Below, in pieces: positions 27,494-37,284 of a DNA stretch of 40,756 nucleotides (the stretch's first letter is position 1; every line of letters starts with the position of its first letter). Source of the DNA: a virus; IMG/VR virus record IMGVR_UViG_3300046820_000157, positions 1 to 40,756 of that record. One strand, written 5' to 3'. The translations under genes and the position numbers were made by a program. The notes under the pieces are model-generated. The model searched no databases. It was not told the origin of the DNA and worked only from the letters and a program-made list of their open reading frames with translations.

Positions 27494-29524
27494 TTACCCT
27501 CTTACACCAACAATTTTCATCCCTGCGCCTGGTGAAGCGTACATCCTATTAGCTTCAAGTTCAATGTTTTTTCTTTCATTTTCGTAAAACTCTAATCTTC
27601 TACGTTCTTGCGGTGTAAGTTTTCCGTCTAATTCTTTAAGTCTGTAATTTTTTAGCATTTGCTCATCCATCGGCAAAGATTTTAGACGCTTTTCTATATA
27701 CGCATTTTTAGCAATTTGTAAGTCTTGATTTAATTTAGCTTCTTTTCCTGCTTTAGCCTGTTCCATTTGGTCACGACGTAAATCACCCAACATAGCAGAG
27801 CTATACATTTTGTTCTGTAGACTGCCAAGACCAGCTTCTTCTGCGGCTCGTAGTTTTTGCGTTGCAGCATATTGTGCTACACCTTGCGCTCCACCTTGTC
27901 CAATATTAGTTAAAGCATATGGCGATGTACCACCCATCATACCTAAACCTGCAGCCAGACCAGCTAACCAAGGGTCTTGTTTACGAGCAGCCTCTAAACG
28001 TGCTTCACGCTTAGCATAAGCATCTTGCATTTGAGCAAATAGTTTATCCGTCGCAGACATAGGGGTTTCAGCAGGGGCATCTTTAGCAGGAGCTGTGCCA
28101 GTAACAATTGGCGGCATACCGTTTATATACGGACTACCAGCTTCGTCAGGTACATAATTTGCTGGCGGGGGTACATTTGCTCTAACAGCAGGTGCGGCGC
28201 TATTATCCGTTTTTCTTTGGACGTTAGCTAGCGGACCAATAATGTTAGTAGCAGGTTGTCTAGCAGTTAGAAGAGTAGGGTTACGTTTTAGTAACTTTTC
28301 CATTTCTTGCTTGTAAGGCTCGTATGTAGGGTCTTTTTCAAGCTCAGCAGCCAACTCATTGTAATAATTTAAGTCGGACATTCCAGGGTATACGTTAGCA
28401 TCTGACCCTATCATTGATGGTCTTAATAGTTTATTTGCTATACCAGGCTGTGTAGATTTTGTTGGGGTAGCTCTATCTTTTTGTTGCTGTAAAAAATTTG
28501 CCGCTTCAGCAGACAAGGGGCGATATCCGCCAGTCTGATACCGTTTAACTTCTCCACCTTCAGCTAGGCTAACACCACGAATATATCCTTGAGTTTCTTT
28601 TGGTAATTTGCGTGGGTCAGCACCAGCAGCTAACCATTTATCAGTAGCCCCAGGCCCCATGTTGTAAGCAATCATAGCCAATTTAGGGTCTTTATAACGG
28701 TTATACATAGCCGCTGCATATTCATCGCCTACGCGCCGTAGCTCGTCAGGACTATTATCTCTAGCTGGTTTAATGCCAAAGCCTGGATCTCTAGAAGTAT
28801 ATGGCATGACTTGCATTTCGCCTAATGCACCCTTAGATGATGTCAGTAAATTGCCTTCTTTGTCATAGCGTCGTCCACCACTCTCTTTAGCCATGATCTG
28901 GGCTTGTAGACGTTTTACTAAATCATCTGGTCCTTTTTCTTCTTTAGCAACAGCTTTAATCCCTGCGGCTGCACTTTGTGGCATAGAAGGCATCGCATAA
29001 GCAATTCCACTACTATCTGTATCAGTATCCTGATAAGTATTAAGAATCATGTTTTCTATCTTAGCGCGCTGAAGTTCGTCTAAGTAGTCTTCGTATGATT
29101 CGTCTTCGTCATCGTCCTCGTCAACATCACCGCCTGGGGCAAAAGCAATAATCCCCCCACCAGCCATCTGCATAGGAGGTACAGGGTTTTGAGCAATACC
29201 TACATCTTCAGGTAATTGTGCTGGCATCTGCGCCATCGGTTGAGGCACCATTTGTGGTTCTGGAGCAGGGTTTTCAGCCTGAGCAATCTCCATCATTTTC
29301 TGTTCCATGACGCTTGGCTGTTGCGCTCCGCCTTGCATTAAAGCTTTTTGTCTAGCAACGGCTTCAATCATCTCGGCTTTTTTGCTAATGATTAAAGGTA
29401 CTAATTCTTTTTGAATCTCGCCACGCTGAGCCATCTGCATAATTAAAGCTTGTGGCAGCAATGCCATATCTTGGAGATTATTGTTATCTCGCTTTACTTC
29501 TTTAATTGCGTTTAATATGCTCAT
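27494..29524 (-). CDS. virion protein with SLT lytic transglycosylase domain, 676 aa
   Basis: A structural protein that should open the peptidoglycan during DNA entry. A Pro/Gln-rich N-terminus leads to a Gly-rich GGGIIAFAPGG and an acidic run (about 125-150). The SLT domain then has the catalytic Glu in MAKESGG near residue 210, GALGEMQVMP near 236 and AYNMGPG near 286. The remainder is linker and helical, with an Ala/Gly-rich hydrophobic segment (PWLAGLAAGLGMMGG) near 515-530. The start overlaps the stop of the upstream structural gene (TAATG). The pairing with the giant protein mirrors phage ejection cassettes. Confidence 0.88.
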   Translation of the reverse strand: MSILNAIKEVKRDNNNLQDMALLPQALIMQMAQRGEIQKELVPLIISKKAEMIEAVARQKALMQGGAQQPSVMEQKMMEIAQAENPAPEPQMVPQPMAQMPAQLPEDVGIAQNPVPPMQMAGGGIIAFAPGGDVDEDDDEDESYEDYLDELQRAKIENMILNTYQDTDTDSSGIAYAMPSMPQSAAAGIKAVAKEEKGPDDLVKRLQAQIMAKESGGRRYDKEGNLLTSSKGALGEMQVMPYTSRDPGFGIKPARDNSPDELRRVGDEYAAAMYNRYKDPKLAMIAYNMGPGATDKWLAAGADPRKLPKETQGYIRGVSLAEGGEVKRYQTGGYRPLSAEAANFLQQQKDRATPTKSTQPGIANKLLRPSMIGSDANVYPGMSDLNYYNELAAELEKDPTYEPYKQEMEKLLKRNPTLLTARQPATNIIGPLANVQRKTDNSAAPAVRANVPPPANYVPDEAGSPYINGMPPIVTGTAPAKDAPAETPMSATDKLFAQMQDAYAKREARLEAARKQDPWLAGLAAGLGMMGGTSPYALTNIGQGGAQGVAQYAATQKLRAAEEAGLGSLQNKMYSSAMLGDLRRDQMEQAKAGKEAKLNQDLQIAKNAYIEKRLKSLPMDEQMLKNYRLKELDGKLTPQERRRLEFYENERKNIELEANRMYASPGAGMKIVGVRG

Positions 29525-30462
29525 TATTTGTTCCCAAACATATTGTAAAGAGACAGTCCTGTTAGTCCCATACCAGCTAATTGGCTTGCAAAACTAGGCG
29601 GAGGCGTAGTCTGGGAACCAGAGGTTGCGGTCTGTGTTAATGGTACACCACGGGCTAAGTTACTCATAGTCTCAATGCTAGTTAATGGGTAGTTTAATTT
29701 AGCCATCAAGTCTTGGTACTGAGCGTCTAACTGTTGTTGCTGGACGCCACGCTGGAGGTCGCCATATGCACCTTGAGTTTTAATACGGTCAATATCCGAA
29801 GCTTGTTGAGCCGTACCCAAAGCACCGTAAGTTTGACCTAGTGAACCGTAAGTTTGACCTAACTGCCCATATCCTGCGGCTTGAGCAATCTGAGCTTTTT
29901 GCGCTGCGTCAAATGCGTTTTGTAATCCTGTAGCTTGAATGTTGCCTAACTTAGTCTGGAGGTTACGCTCTTGCTCAGTTTGAGATAATAACTGTCTAGC
30001 ACCGCCATAAGTTCCTTGACGGGCTGCGGCTAAATTACCAGACATTAAGCCTTTTTGTGCGTCTCTTAGGGCTTCTGCTTTATTAACATCAATGACGTTC
30101 TGAGCATATGGAGACATATACTGCTTAGTTAAAGTGGGATCTAGCATAGAACCCAAAGCACCCAAACCTAAAGCGGTAGAACCAACACCTAACTGAGCCG
30201 CACCCGTACCAGAACCAAATTGAGTAGGAGTACCCATAGCACCCAACTGAGTACCCACCTGTTGCTGCATTGGTGAAAGGCTTGCTACTCGACCTGATCC
30301 TGCCAGTCCTGCTGCTTTTAATGGGTCTCCATAAGTAGTTGCATAGTCTTTAGCTAATAAAGTTTGTGCGGTAGGAAGCACACCACCAGCACCTGTAATA
30401 TACGGACGTAAGACCTCTGGGACGTCTGTTAGTGCTGTTGATATTGAGGTAGATGTTGCCAT
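29524..30462 (-). CDS. putative virion structural protein, 312 aa
   Basis: A Gly/Ala/Gln/Thr-rich protein with repeating LGxLG(Q)TYGSLGQ-type segments near residues 195-215 and a C-terminal hydrophobic FASQLAGMGLTGLSLYNMFG. The N-terminal VPEVLRPYITGAGGVLPTAQ is a start I associate with virion proteins of short-tailed phages, with no assigned role. It lies between the SLT protein and another structural gene, so it is probably a core or adaptor component. AGGAT precedes the ATG. Confidence 0.7.
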   Translation of the reverse strand: MATSTSISTALTDVPEVLRPYITGAGGVLPTAQTLLAKDYATTYGDPLKAAGLAGSGRVASLSPMQQQVGTQLGAMGTPTQFGSGTGAAQLGVGSTALGLGALGSMLDPTLTKQYMSPYAQNVIDVNKAEALRDAQKGLMSGNLAAARQGTYGGARQLLSQTEQERNLQTKLGNIQATGLQNAFDAAQKAQIAQAAGYGQLGQTYGSLGQTYGALGTAQQASDIDRIKTQGAYGDLQRGVQQQQLDAQYQDLMAKLNYPLTSIETMSNLARGVPLTQTATSGSQTTPPPSFASQLAGMGLTGLSLYNMFGNK

Positions 30463-30472
30463 AATTTATCCT

Positions 30473-32128
30473 TTACGCAGTCATATATTTGCGTGGGTTG
30501 ATTTGTTTGCCTTGAGATTTGCGACCTGTACGAGCAGAGCGAACTCTATCCATCATGGCATATAACTGTTTTGCGCCAGCTTTAGATGAACCGTTTCCAA
30601 GGTGAGATACTACATCAGCGGGGATTACAAACTCTCCATCGGCTAAACGGGCTGGTTGTTTTTCATTAATTGTAGCTTTAATAGAGTCGCTCATTCCATC
30701 CCCACCACCTGATAAAAACCGTGGGGTACCACCAGCAGCGTAGCCCATGCCAAATAGACCTTTTTGTAGATTTCCTTGATCCATACCCATAGCAGAGTAA
30801 TCACCGCCTAACTCATCATCTACTTGCCCGCCCATTGCATAAAGATTACCTTGCATACGGTCATATAAGTTTTCACCTTCACCACTACGCCCATAGAAAG
30901 TCTCACCAATGGATACATCACGGCTTGGGTTGGGGTTGAATGGGTTTCTGCTAACTACGTCTGAAGCAATATCACGCTGGCGGTTAATTTCTCCTAGGGC
31001 TTTATCGTATTCTGCTTGGCTAATAGCGTTTGCTAGTTTAGATTCTTCTAAGAATTTGCGCTGTTCATCTAACGCAGCAAGGCTAGTAGTGCCATAAAGA
31101 GCCATTCCAGTCATATTAATTGGATTTACACCAGACGCAATAGCCGCTGCTTTGGAAGTACCAGCAGGACCAGTCAATAAGTTTGTAATACCAGATCCAG
31201 TTTTACTTATATTGTCTAAACCTCTATCTAAAGCACCTGTATACGTTTCAGGATTGATAGCTGCTTTTCCAAAGTCTTGAACACTAGCTATTCCCTTGTC
31301 AAATGCAGAACCAGCCGCACCACTAATATCTTTGCCTAAAGTACTAAGAGCCTCTCCAAATTCACCACGCCCTAATGAACTAGTAATTGGTTGTCTAAGA
31401 CCAGCAAATTCATTGTAATTTGGATCAAAAGGAGGTGGTTGATAATTAACCGTTGGTGTAGGTACTGAAGGCGGTGGGGCTACTGACGCTCCAGATACAT
31501 TTTCTGCAAATTGGGGAACCAAATCGCCACTTGCGTCAAGCGTGTAACCTATTGGTTCTTTTGCTGCTTCTTGCACTGCGTCAGTAAGAGATTTTGATGC
31601 AGTTTCAGAACCAGGAGCTGCGCCACGCATATACTCACCTAATTCTGCTGTAGCATAAGCAGTTGCACCACCAATAATTGCCCCTTGGAGATTTATATTT
31701 TTAAGAGAAGAACCTGGACGCAACATCCCACCTCCTCTTGCTGCACCATAAGCTACTTGTAGTCCTGTTGGAACACCCATTGCTGAAAGAGCAACTTGCC
31801 CAACCGTTTCCCAACCGCCTGGAATTGCTTTACCTACTGTTTTATCTAACCCCACCAAAGCTTGGTCAATGGGTTTAAACGCTTGAGTAGATACATCCGA
31901 TACTTGTTTGATGCCAGGAATGTTTTGTATTGCTTTAACACCCTGAACAATAGGTTGGGTAATTTTCTTTAAAAAGTATTCGGGTAAACCCGTATCTGGA
32001 TTTCTTGTTCCTGACCCACCCAAGGCTTTTAAAATACCTGCTTCTTGAGGATTAATATGGGCAAGGATAGTATCGCCATTGCGACCTTTGCTTTGAAGTT
32101 CTTTAGCGAGTGTTTTTAAGCCTGCCAT
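30473..32128 (-). CDS. putative virion structural protein with GEFVIPADVVS end, 551 aa
   Basis: The first 190 residues include membrane-like, Gly-rich segments (TVGQVALSAMGVPTGLQVAY). The middle is Pro/Ser-rich. The C-terminal 90 residues hold the recognisable block GDGMSDSIKATINEKQPARL, ADGEFVIPADVVSHLGNGSS and KQLYAMMDRVR, which recurs in phage virion proteins of unknown function. It probably helps form the internal core or tail channel. AGAGG precedes the ATG; eleven bases separate it from the next gene. Confidence 0.72.
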   Translation of the reverse strand: MAGLKTLAKELQSKGRNGDTILAHINPQEAGILKALGGSGTRNPDTGLPEYFLKKITQPIVQGVKAIQNIPGIKQVSDVSTQAFKPIDQALVGLDKTVGKAIPGGWETVGQVALSAMGVPTGLQVAYGAARGGGMLRPGSSLKNINLQGAIIGGATAYATAELGEYMRGAAPGSETASKSLTDAVQEAAKEPIGYTLDASGDLVPQFAENVSGASVAPPPSVPTPTVNYQPPPFDPNYNEFAGLRQPITSSLGRGEFGEALSTLGKDISGAAGSAFDKGIASVQDFGKAAINPETYTGALDRGLDNISKTGSGITNLLTGPAGTSKAAAIASGVNPINMTGMALYGTTSLAALDEQRKFLEESKLANAISQAEYDKALGEINRQRDIASDVVSRNPFNPNPSRDVSIGETFYGRSGEGENLYDRMQGNLYAMGGQVDDELGGDYSAMGMDQGNLQKGLFGMGYAAGGTPRFLSGGGDGMSDSIKATINEKQPARLADGEFVIPADVVSHLGNGSSKAGAKQLYAMMDRVRSARTGRKSQGKQINPRKYMTA

Positions 32129-32167
32129 ACAAGCCTCTTAGGGTTATTTGGGTTTAAGTTTATCATG

Positions 32168-33529
32168 TTAGTCCGTCAAATCATAGTAAGACAACGACCC
32201 AATAATGTCGTCTGAGCCTGAAATAGTGCGGGCAGCAAGGGTGTAAATATCACTTGTACCACCAAGACTTACCCCAAGTTGTAAATCAAAGTTATATTCG
32301 GTAGAGCCTGTTCCTGTACCACTCCCTTGATTGCTACCTGAGACATAGGTCAAATCTGTGATTGTCCCACCAGTCAAAGCGGTTGCCGTTACGTCATATT
32401 CTACATTGGTAGAATTACTGGTAAAAGAAGCACCTGTTAATGTTGGGTTTTTAATTAAAGCAACCTCATAGTCCAAGACAGAGCCGATTGGCAAAGCATT
32501 AAAAATAGAAGGTAAAACTACCGCACCTAAAGCAGTACTTTTTAGTTGGATAGAAACCAATGGTTTAAAGGTCGTAGTTGCTGCCAAAACAGTAGTACGC
32601 CTAGCCCAAGCTAAAGCTGACTTTTGTTCGTATCCGCCTTCAGAAATAACGGTAGAGCATATTTGTTTCATGGTGGCGCTAGTCGTTGTGGACACGGACT
32701 CAATCTCATATCGAACGGGCAATATAGCCGTGGTCATATAGACTTTATTTAAGTCATTAGCGTTATTAAAGGTATGACAAATAATGATCTGCCCATCAAT
32801 AACAAAGCCACAACGCACCGAACCAACCCCTAACCACTCAAAGTCCATATACAGAATCTGAGCTTTAGTCGGATCTAAGGTAAACCCAGACGCTCCCGTA
32901 CCGTCTAGTTTGTCGCCATTCCAATCTGCTTGGTTTACAGTTCTAGCGTCACTGGGCGTTCCAGAAGTATTGGTGCGAAGCACAAAAGACTTAGTCGTAC
33001 CATAAACCTGAAAGAAAAGACCATTATCGGTATTAAAATATCCTACCCGCTGACGTAAGTTTGTTTGGGCTGCCGCCATAACAAAAGTAGCAAATACCTC
33101 AAGACTCTTGCCAGGCTGATAAGGGAAAACCCTATATGTTTGACGCACCGCCTTAGACCCAGCCGTAGTATCAGCAGATAGTAATACAGTAGAAGCGTTC
33201 CCATCATAAGTAATTGATGCCCCATTAGCAGTACTTTGGCTAAATTGCGGGTCGGCTTGGTAGCGGTTTTGGCTATCAAATAAAGTAAATGGCGAGCTAG
33301 TTCTTAGCCTTCCAAAGGCATCAACTGTAGCGCCACCAAAGGCTACGTAGGTTGGGTCAGTTATGGTTCCACTCATATTAATACAAGCACTTAGCTCCGC
33401 TAAATAGTTATCCAACCGATTAAAGTACAGGCGTAGGGCATACTGAAATTGGTCTTGTTGTTTTTGGTCATAGTCTGGGGTCGCTAAAGGTAGTGCGGGC
33501 GCCTTTATGTTGTATGGTGTGCAATCCAT
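32168..33529 (-). CDS. putative virion structural protein, beta-rich, 453 aa
   Basis: A soluble, Thr/Ser/Gly-rich, beta-strand-heavy protein. SSPFTLFDSQNRY near residue 77 and the following GASITYDGNASTVLLS, TAGSKAVRQTYRVFPYQPGKS segments form a pattern I know from phage structural proteins. No enzymatic motif is evident. It could be a tail or decoration component. Its start overlaps the stop of the upstream gene by one base (TAATG), so the two are co-translated. Confidence 0.72.
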   Translation of the reverse strand: MDCTPYNIKAPALPLATPDYDQKQQDQFQYALRLYFNRLDNYLAELSACINMSGTITDPTYVAFGGATVDAFGRLRTSSPFTLFDSQNRYQADPQFSQSTANGASITYDGNASTVLLSADTTAGSKAVRQTYRVFPYQPGKSLEVFATFVMAAAQTNLRQRVGYFNTDNGLFFQVYGTTKSFVLRTNTSGTPSDARTVNQADWNGDKLDGTGASGFTLDPTKAQILYMDFEWLGVGSVRCGFVIDGQIIICHTFNNANDLNKVYMTTAILPVRYEIESVSTTTSATMKQICSTVISEGGYEQKSALAWARRTTVLAATTTFKPLVSIQLKSTALGAVVLPSIFNALPIGSVLDYEVALIKNPTLTGASFTSNSTNVEYDVTATALTGGTITDLTYVSGSNQGSGTGTGSTEYNFDLQLGVSLGGTSDIYTLAARTISGSDDIIGSLSYYDLTD

Positions 33530-35400
33530 TAACGTCTTCCATCTGGTCTGCCATCTAAACGAGGACTACCTAACTGCCACTGGACATTTAAGTCTGTGGA
33601 CGCAATCTCAATTGCCATCTGCCTAGCCCTAGCCCGCATGAAGATCTGCTCGGTATATACGTCTACGGAGGTTTCGATAACATTCTGGGACTCTGTGTTT
33701 GTATAAGCATTTCCAGGGAAATTGCGGGGTTTAATATACATAGTAGCCGTTGGGGTATTAGCCGTAGAGCCACTAAAACTAATGTCAGGAATAATCCGCT
33801 TGGTCAGGATAAACTGATCTCCGTCCACAAGGTCAAAGTCTGACGAGGCAATATTGGCAAGTAATGGCAAGGTGTCATCATTAGTACCCAGCTCATGGTT
33901 ATAGAGCTTATTATCTCCAACAGCTTGAGGGTATTCCCTAACTGGAGAATCAAGCCATGCAGTACGGTGGATTGTGCCGTAGTACCAAATCTTTTCTAAG
34001 TGGTTATAGACCACATAGGCATCATTTACCTGACTGTTGGCAGTAGGATAGAACCACCAAATCTCGTTCCAGCCTTCGTTAGTCCCAGAGACGATCTGGT
34101 CAGCTTGGGCGTAATTTAAGTTAGTAAATACATGGTTTCTTAAAGTAGACGGAAGTGTCTCAACTCGTCCAGAATACGCATAGAACTTATCTTTTCCCAT
34201 CCAGTAGGCTACGTTATTAACTACCGCTACGGATCTTGGACTAATAATAGATATATTGTCGGCAAGTTCTTGAAGGCTAAAGACGTCTGCCGTACCTAAG
34301 AATTGCAAGGAATTAAGCGTTCCCTCGGTATAGACCAGAATCTCCTGACGGGTTGTAACGGCACAAACAATCTTAGATCCACGGGATAGGCGTATAAATC
34401 CTGCTGAGTTAGTTACTAACGGAGTCCAAACATTAGGCTGATCTTGAGTAGCCCAACGGATTAATAGGGGGTCAAAGGTACCACCACCATAAGGAGTCGC
34501 TCCAAAGGCTAATAGGTGTTTATCGTTCTGAGACACTAAAATCTCAGTGGTTTCCGTTGGTACATCTGCTGGGGCAATACCATTAATAGTGGTAGCCGAC
34601 AACAAAGCTGCACGGGAAGTAATACCAGCAGAACGCTCCCAGTAATAGATCGGACCATTACGGATATTCATTACTAGGTCGTTGTCAAAGTTATTGAAGA
34701 ACCAATCCCTTTGCTGTAAAACAACAGGAGTGACCGCACCAGAACCCCAGCCTAACCGACTCCAAGCACCAGCGCCCCAGCCGTAGCCATAGGCGTCTAC
34801 GTCATAACCGACATCAATGTCATATTTGGCTGTAACCGTAGCCCCACCTTTACCTGTGTCTGAACCGTTAGCGTTTACACTTACATTAATAGTGTAAGTT
34901 TTTGCACCAGTGTTAACAGTTAAAATTTCATATCCGAAGGCTTTGTTTAAGACATCAGCCGTAATAGTCCCACCTAAAGTGGTAGCCCCTGAATAAGTCA
35001 CATAGTTTCCAACCTCTGGATCATAAGCCGTATCAGTAGAGTAGGAGACTGTAAGCGTAGAAGAGCCTGACGTAGCGGTAAACGGACCAGCAGCAGCCCC
35101 CAAAGTCGTGGAAGTATGCTGTAAGGGGGTAATGTCATAAACCTCAGTACCAGCTTCTAAGTAGACCTTTTTGCTAGTCCCCATAGCGAGGTAGTTATCA
35201 CTCTGGGTGGTAATCCAGTTAAACATCTGGCGGCAGATACCAATAATAGTAAACGAGCCGTAGCGTAACCAACCGCCTATTTTCTGAGGATAGCCAGAAC
35301 GGAAACGCACTTTGTCGCATTCAAACCAGCCACCTTCGTTGGTATAGTTGGTCTGATCTCGGTTGACCCCTGGCTTAAATTGTAGTTTCTGTAGTGGCAT
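33529..35400 (-). CDS. putative tail/hub structural protein, 623 aa
   Basis: MPLQKLQFKPGVNRDQTNYT begins a protein whose N-terminus (GGWFECDKVRFRSGYPQKIG) is typical of structural proteins in marine and freshwater short-tailed phages. The repeated short strands and YLAMGTSKKVYLEAG-like turns suggest a beta-propeller-type fold, as seen in tail hub or stopper proteins. The exact role is inferred. The gene follows the lysozyme gene directly, which is an unusual place for a tail gene and marks the edge of the lysis cassette. Confidence 0.72.
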   Translation of the reverse strand: MPLQKLQFKPGVNRDQTNYTNEGGWFECDKVRFRSGYPQKIGGWLRYGSFTIIGICRQMFNWITTQSDNYLAMGTSKKVYLEAGTEVYDITPLQHTSTTLGAAAGPFTATSGSSTLTVSYSTDTAYDPEVGNYVTYSGATTLGGTITADVLNKAFGYEILTVNTGAKTYTINVSVNANGSDTGKGGATVTAKYDIDVGYDVDAYGYGWGAGAWSRLGWGSGAVTPVVLQQRDWFFNNFDNDLVMNIRNGPIYYWERSAGITSRAALLSATTINGIAPADVPTETTEILVSQNDKHLLAFGATPYGGGTFDPLLIRWATQDQPNVWTPLVTNSAGFIRLSRGSKIVCAVTTRQEILVYTEGTLNSLQFLGTADVFSLQELADNISIISPRSVAVVNNVAYWMGKDKFYAYSGRVETLPSTLRNHVFTNLNYAQADQIVSGTNEGWNEIWWFYPTANSQVNDAYVVYNHLEKIWYYGTIHRTAWLDSPVREYPQAVGDNKLYNHELGTNDDTLPLLANIASSDFDLVDGDQFILTKRIIPDISFSGSTANTPTATMYIKPRNFPGNAYTNTESQNVIETSVDVYTEQIFMRARARQMAIEIASTDLNVQWQLGSPRLDGRPDGRR

Positions 35401-35401
35401 A

Positions 35402-35878
35402 TTAACTCAAGAATAAGGCACGTTCATCGTTTCTGCGGGTTACTAGACCTTTTAGTACTTTACCCCCAGCCAGCGTATATTTCAAGAACTCCTCTGCCGC
35501 TTCTTCCATCTCGCCCCGAATAACCTTTTGACGGAGGGTTGAGCGCTGTAGTGTTCCCAGACCAACATTAAAGCTAAAAGATACAAGAGCATCGAACTGA
35601 CCTTGAGTGAGCTTAACGGGACAGTAGCGTTCAACACCCCGCTCAAAGCGATTAAGGTCGTCTCTAAGAATGTCATCTACTTCCTCCATCGAAAAGGTAC
35701 GGTCGTCTTTATATTCCAGTGGGTAGGCATCCCGCTCATCTATTTTTAAAGCACCTTGCCGTGGGTAGAGTACATGCCCGACACCAATCGTCCACAATTT
35801 TGCGGGACAGCGATATGGACGCTGGCGGACACCCTCATGGTGCTTAATCATTTTGATGGCTTTATCGCTTACCTTCAT
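35402..35878 (-). CDS. GH24 lysozyme (endolysin), 158 aa
   Basis: A phage lysozyme that cuts peptidoglycan at the end of infection. The family signature is clear: KHHEGVRQRPYRC, then LWTIGVGH. The catalytic positions are Glu15, Cys24 and Thr30, the E-8-C-5-T form of the usual Glu-Asp-Thr triad. QFDALVSFSFNVGLG near residue 92 is the second conserved block. There is no N-terminal signal or anchor, so it needs the holin encoded immediately upstream, whose stop overlaps its start. The length is typical. Confidence 0.93.
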   Translation of the reverse strand: MKVSDKAIKMIKHHEGVRQRPYRCPAKLWTIGVGHVLYPRQGALKIDERDAYPLEYKDDRTFSMEEVDDILRDDLNRFERGVERYCPVKLTQGQFDALVSFSFNVGLGTLQRSTLRQKVIRGEMEEAAEEFLKYTLAGGKVLKGLVTRRNDERALFLS

Positions 35879-36360
35879 TTCTTAGAAAATGCCTGAGTCC
35901 CGAACCAGAAAGAAACAATACTTGCCCAGATAATCTGGGTCTCATCATCCCATAGTAGGTTTAGGGCTACGTCAAACGGCACTTCCCGATGGAACGCAAA
36001 CCAGAACCCAAACAGTTCTACAAACATAAACATGATGAACATACCGTAGGTAATGGCAGGTCTTACCATAGCCCGTGAATTTGTAACCCACTGGGAAGCA
36101 CCCTTGCCAATCTCAATGTCGTGAGCATACAAAGACGCCCTTTCTTGGGCTTGGGTCTGCATCTCAATCTGTTGGGTCTTAATTTCTTCTACATGGGCTT
36201 GGGCTTGGAATCCTCTCTCCATCATCTGGAGTTCCCGTTCGGTCTGCAAACGAGCCATTTCCATTTCATGCTTTTTGTCGGATTTGTCTTGGAAGAACCC
36301 TAGTAGGTTAGGTAGCCCGCCAGACAGGAACGATATAAGGGTAGTAAATAGGGTAATCAT
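35875..36360 (-). CDS. three-TM holin (GTA_holin_3TM-like), 161 aa
   Basis: Probable holin that permeabilises the inner membrane for the lysozyme. There is an N-terminal hydrophobic segment (ITLFTTLISFLSGGLPNLLG), then a charged coiled coil (about 25-85). Next comes a QWVTNSRAMVRPAITYGMFI segment leading into a membrane span, and a last hydrophobic part (IIWASIVSFWFGTQAF). This layout with the RP-x-I/T-Y motif fits the GTA_holin_3TM family. It overlaps the lysozyme gene by four bases. Confidence 0.78.
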   Translation of the reverse strand: MITLFTTLISFLSGGLPNLLGFFQDKSDKKHEMEMARLQTERELQMMERGFQAQAHVEEIKTQQIEMQTQAQERASLYAHDIEIGKGASQWVTNSRAMVRPAITYGMFIMFMFVELFGFWFAFHREVPFDVALNLLWDDETQIIWASIVSFWFGTQAFSKK

Positions 36361-36617
36361 TTTTTAGCTCTTTCTTCTAAGAGTTTGACCCGCACATGGA
36401 GGTCTTGAATATCTTTGTGTAGCTCGGCTTTGAGAACATGACGCTTTTCTGCGGATATTGGGCTATCGGTGGGTACGCCTTCATTAGTAATTAGGGCAGG
36501 CATCTTGCCTTCGATCTTAGTAAGACGCTCTTGGAATGAAGAAACCTGACCAAGTAGCCACGCTATACAGGCTACTAATATCGGAATAACCGCCTTCATA
36601 ATGTCTTGCATATTCAT
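36357..36617 (-). CDS. small membrane-anchored coiled-coil protein, 86 aa
   Basis: One N-terminal membrane span (VIPILVACIAWLLGQV, about residues 10-25) is followed by two helical, charged segments, ending LHVRVKLLEERAKK. It overlaps the holin gene. The type II topology with a periplasmic or cytosolic coiled coil is reminiscent of an inner-membrane spanin, but no outer-membrane partner is evident. The role is inferred from its place in the lysis cassette. Confidence 0.68.
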   Translation of the reverse strand: MNMQDIMKAVIPILVACIAWLLGQVSSFQERLTKIEGKMPALITNEGVPTDSPISAEKRHVLKAELHKDIQDLHVRVKLLEERAKK

Positions 36618-37066
36618 TTTTTAGACCCCCATACCATGTAATAAGCAATCCAAGCAGCTACTAAAAAGCACCAGAACTGCACCCATTTAACTTTTGATAA
36701 CTCGGCATCAAAGTACTTCTTGTCTTCCTTCTCAAGCCGTTCAATCTCGGTCTTGATGTCTATTAACTTCTGCCACTCTTTAGTGCCGTACTGCTTTATA
36801 AAGTCCACCCTTAATTTGTACTCTTCATCGCTAATCTTCTTGCGGTGTTTGTACTCTTCAAGGGCTTTAAATATCGCCCGTTCTTTCCTTAACTCTGCTT
36901 CTCTACGCTCACGGATCCTTGCGTTTGCTTGCGCTTTTGCAACATCTACTGCTTCCTTCTGTACTTCTTCAATGTTCTTGCCAATCTCTCGACCAGCTTC
37001 TCTGCCAGTTTTTATCCCTTCACTAATGCCTTTAGCACCAGCCGATAACCCCAGTTCGTCCGTCAT
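36614..37066 (-). CDS. coiled-coil protein with C-terminal membrane span, 150 aa
   Basis: The first 125 residues are almost entirely charged helix (long Lys/Glu/Arg runs). A C-terminal hydrophobic span (WVQFWCFLVAAWIAYYMVWG) makes it a tail-anchored protein. It overlaps the next gene by four bases. It may be a lysis accessory or a membrane tether. I do not recognise a family. Confidence 0.68.
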   Translation of the reverse strand: MTDELGLSAGAKGISEGIKTGREAGREIGKNIEEVQKEAVDVAKAQANARIRERREAELRKERAIFKALEEYKHRKKISDEEYKLRVDFIKQYGTKEWQKLIDIKTEIERLEKEDKKYFDAELSKVKWVQFWCFLVAAWIAYYMVWGSKK

Positions 37067-37074
37067 GATTCAAT

Positions 37075-37284
37075 TTAAAATACCTCTCCGCCAGCGGCAG
37101 GGACAGATGTTGCATGGATAGATATATGCTGTTTTAAGTTCAAAGGCGCACCGCAATCGGCACAAGTATCTGCCTCTAACTCAGATGTATCTAAGTCATA
37201 CCCACACGCTGCACAAACGATCTCAACCTCGTGTCTAGGCTGTACTTGCCCGTCAACTAGTTGAGCTTCGTATATGGCTCTCAT
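37075..37284 (-). CDS. small zinc-ribbon protein, 69 aa
   Basis: CAAC (residues 24-27) and CADC (about 41-44) form a rubredoxin-like zinc ribbon, flanked by short strands. The ATG lies within the end of the upstream gene. It is probably a structural zinc-binding domain in a small virion-assembly or regulatory protein; nothing narrows it further. Confidence 0.72.
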   Translation of the reverse strand: MRAIYEAQLVDGQVQPRHEVEIVCAACGYDLDTSELEADTCADCGAPLNLKQHISIHATSVPAAGGEVF

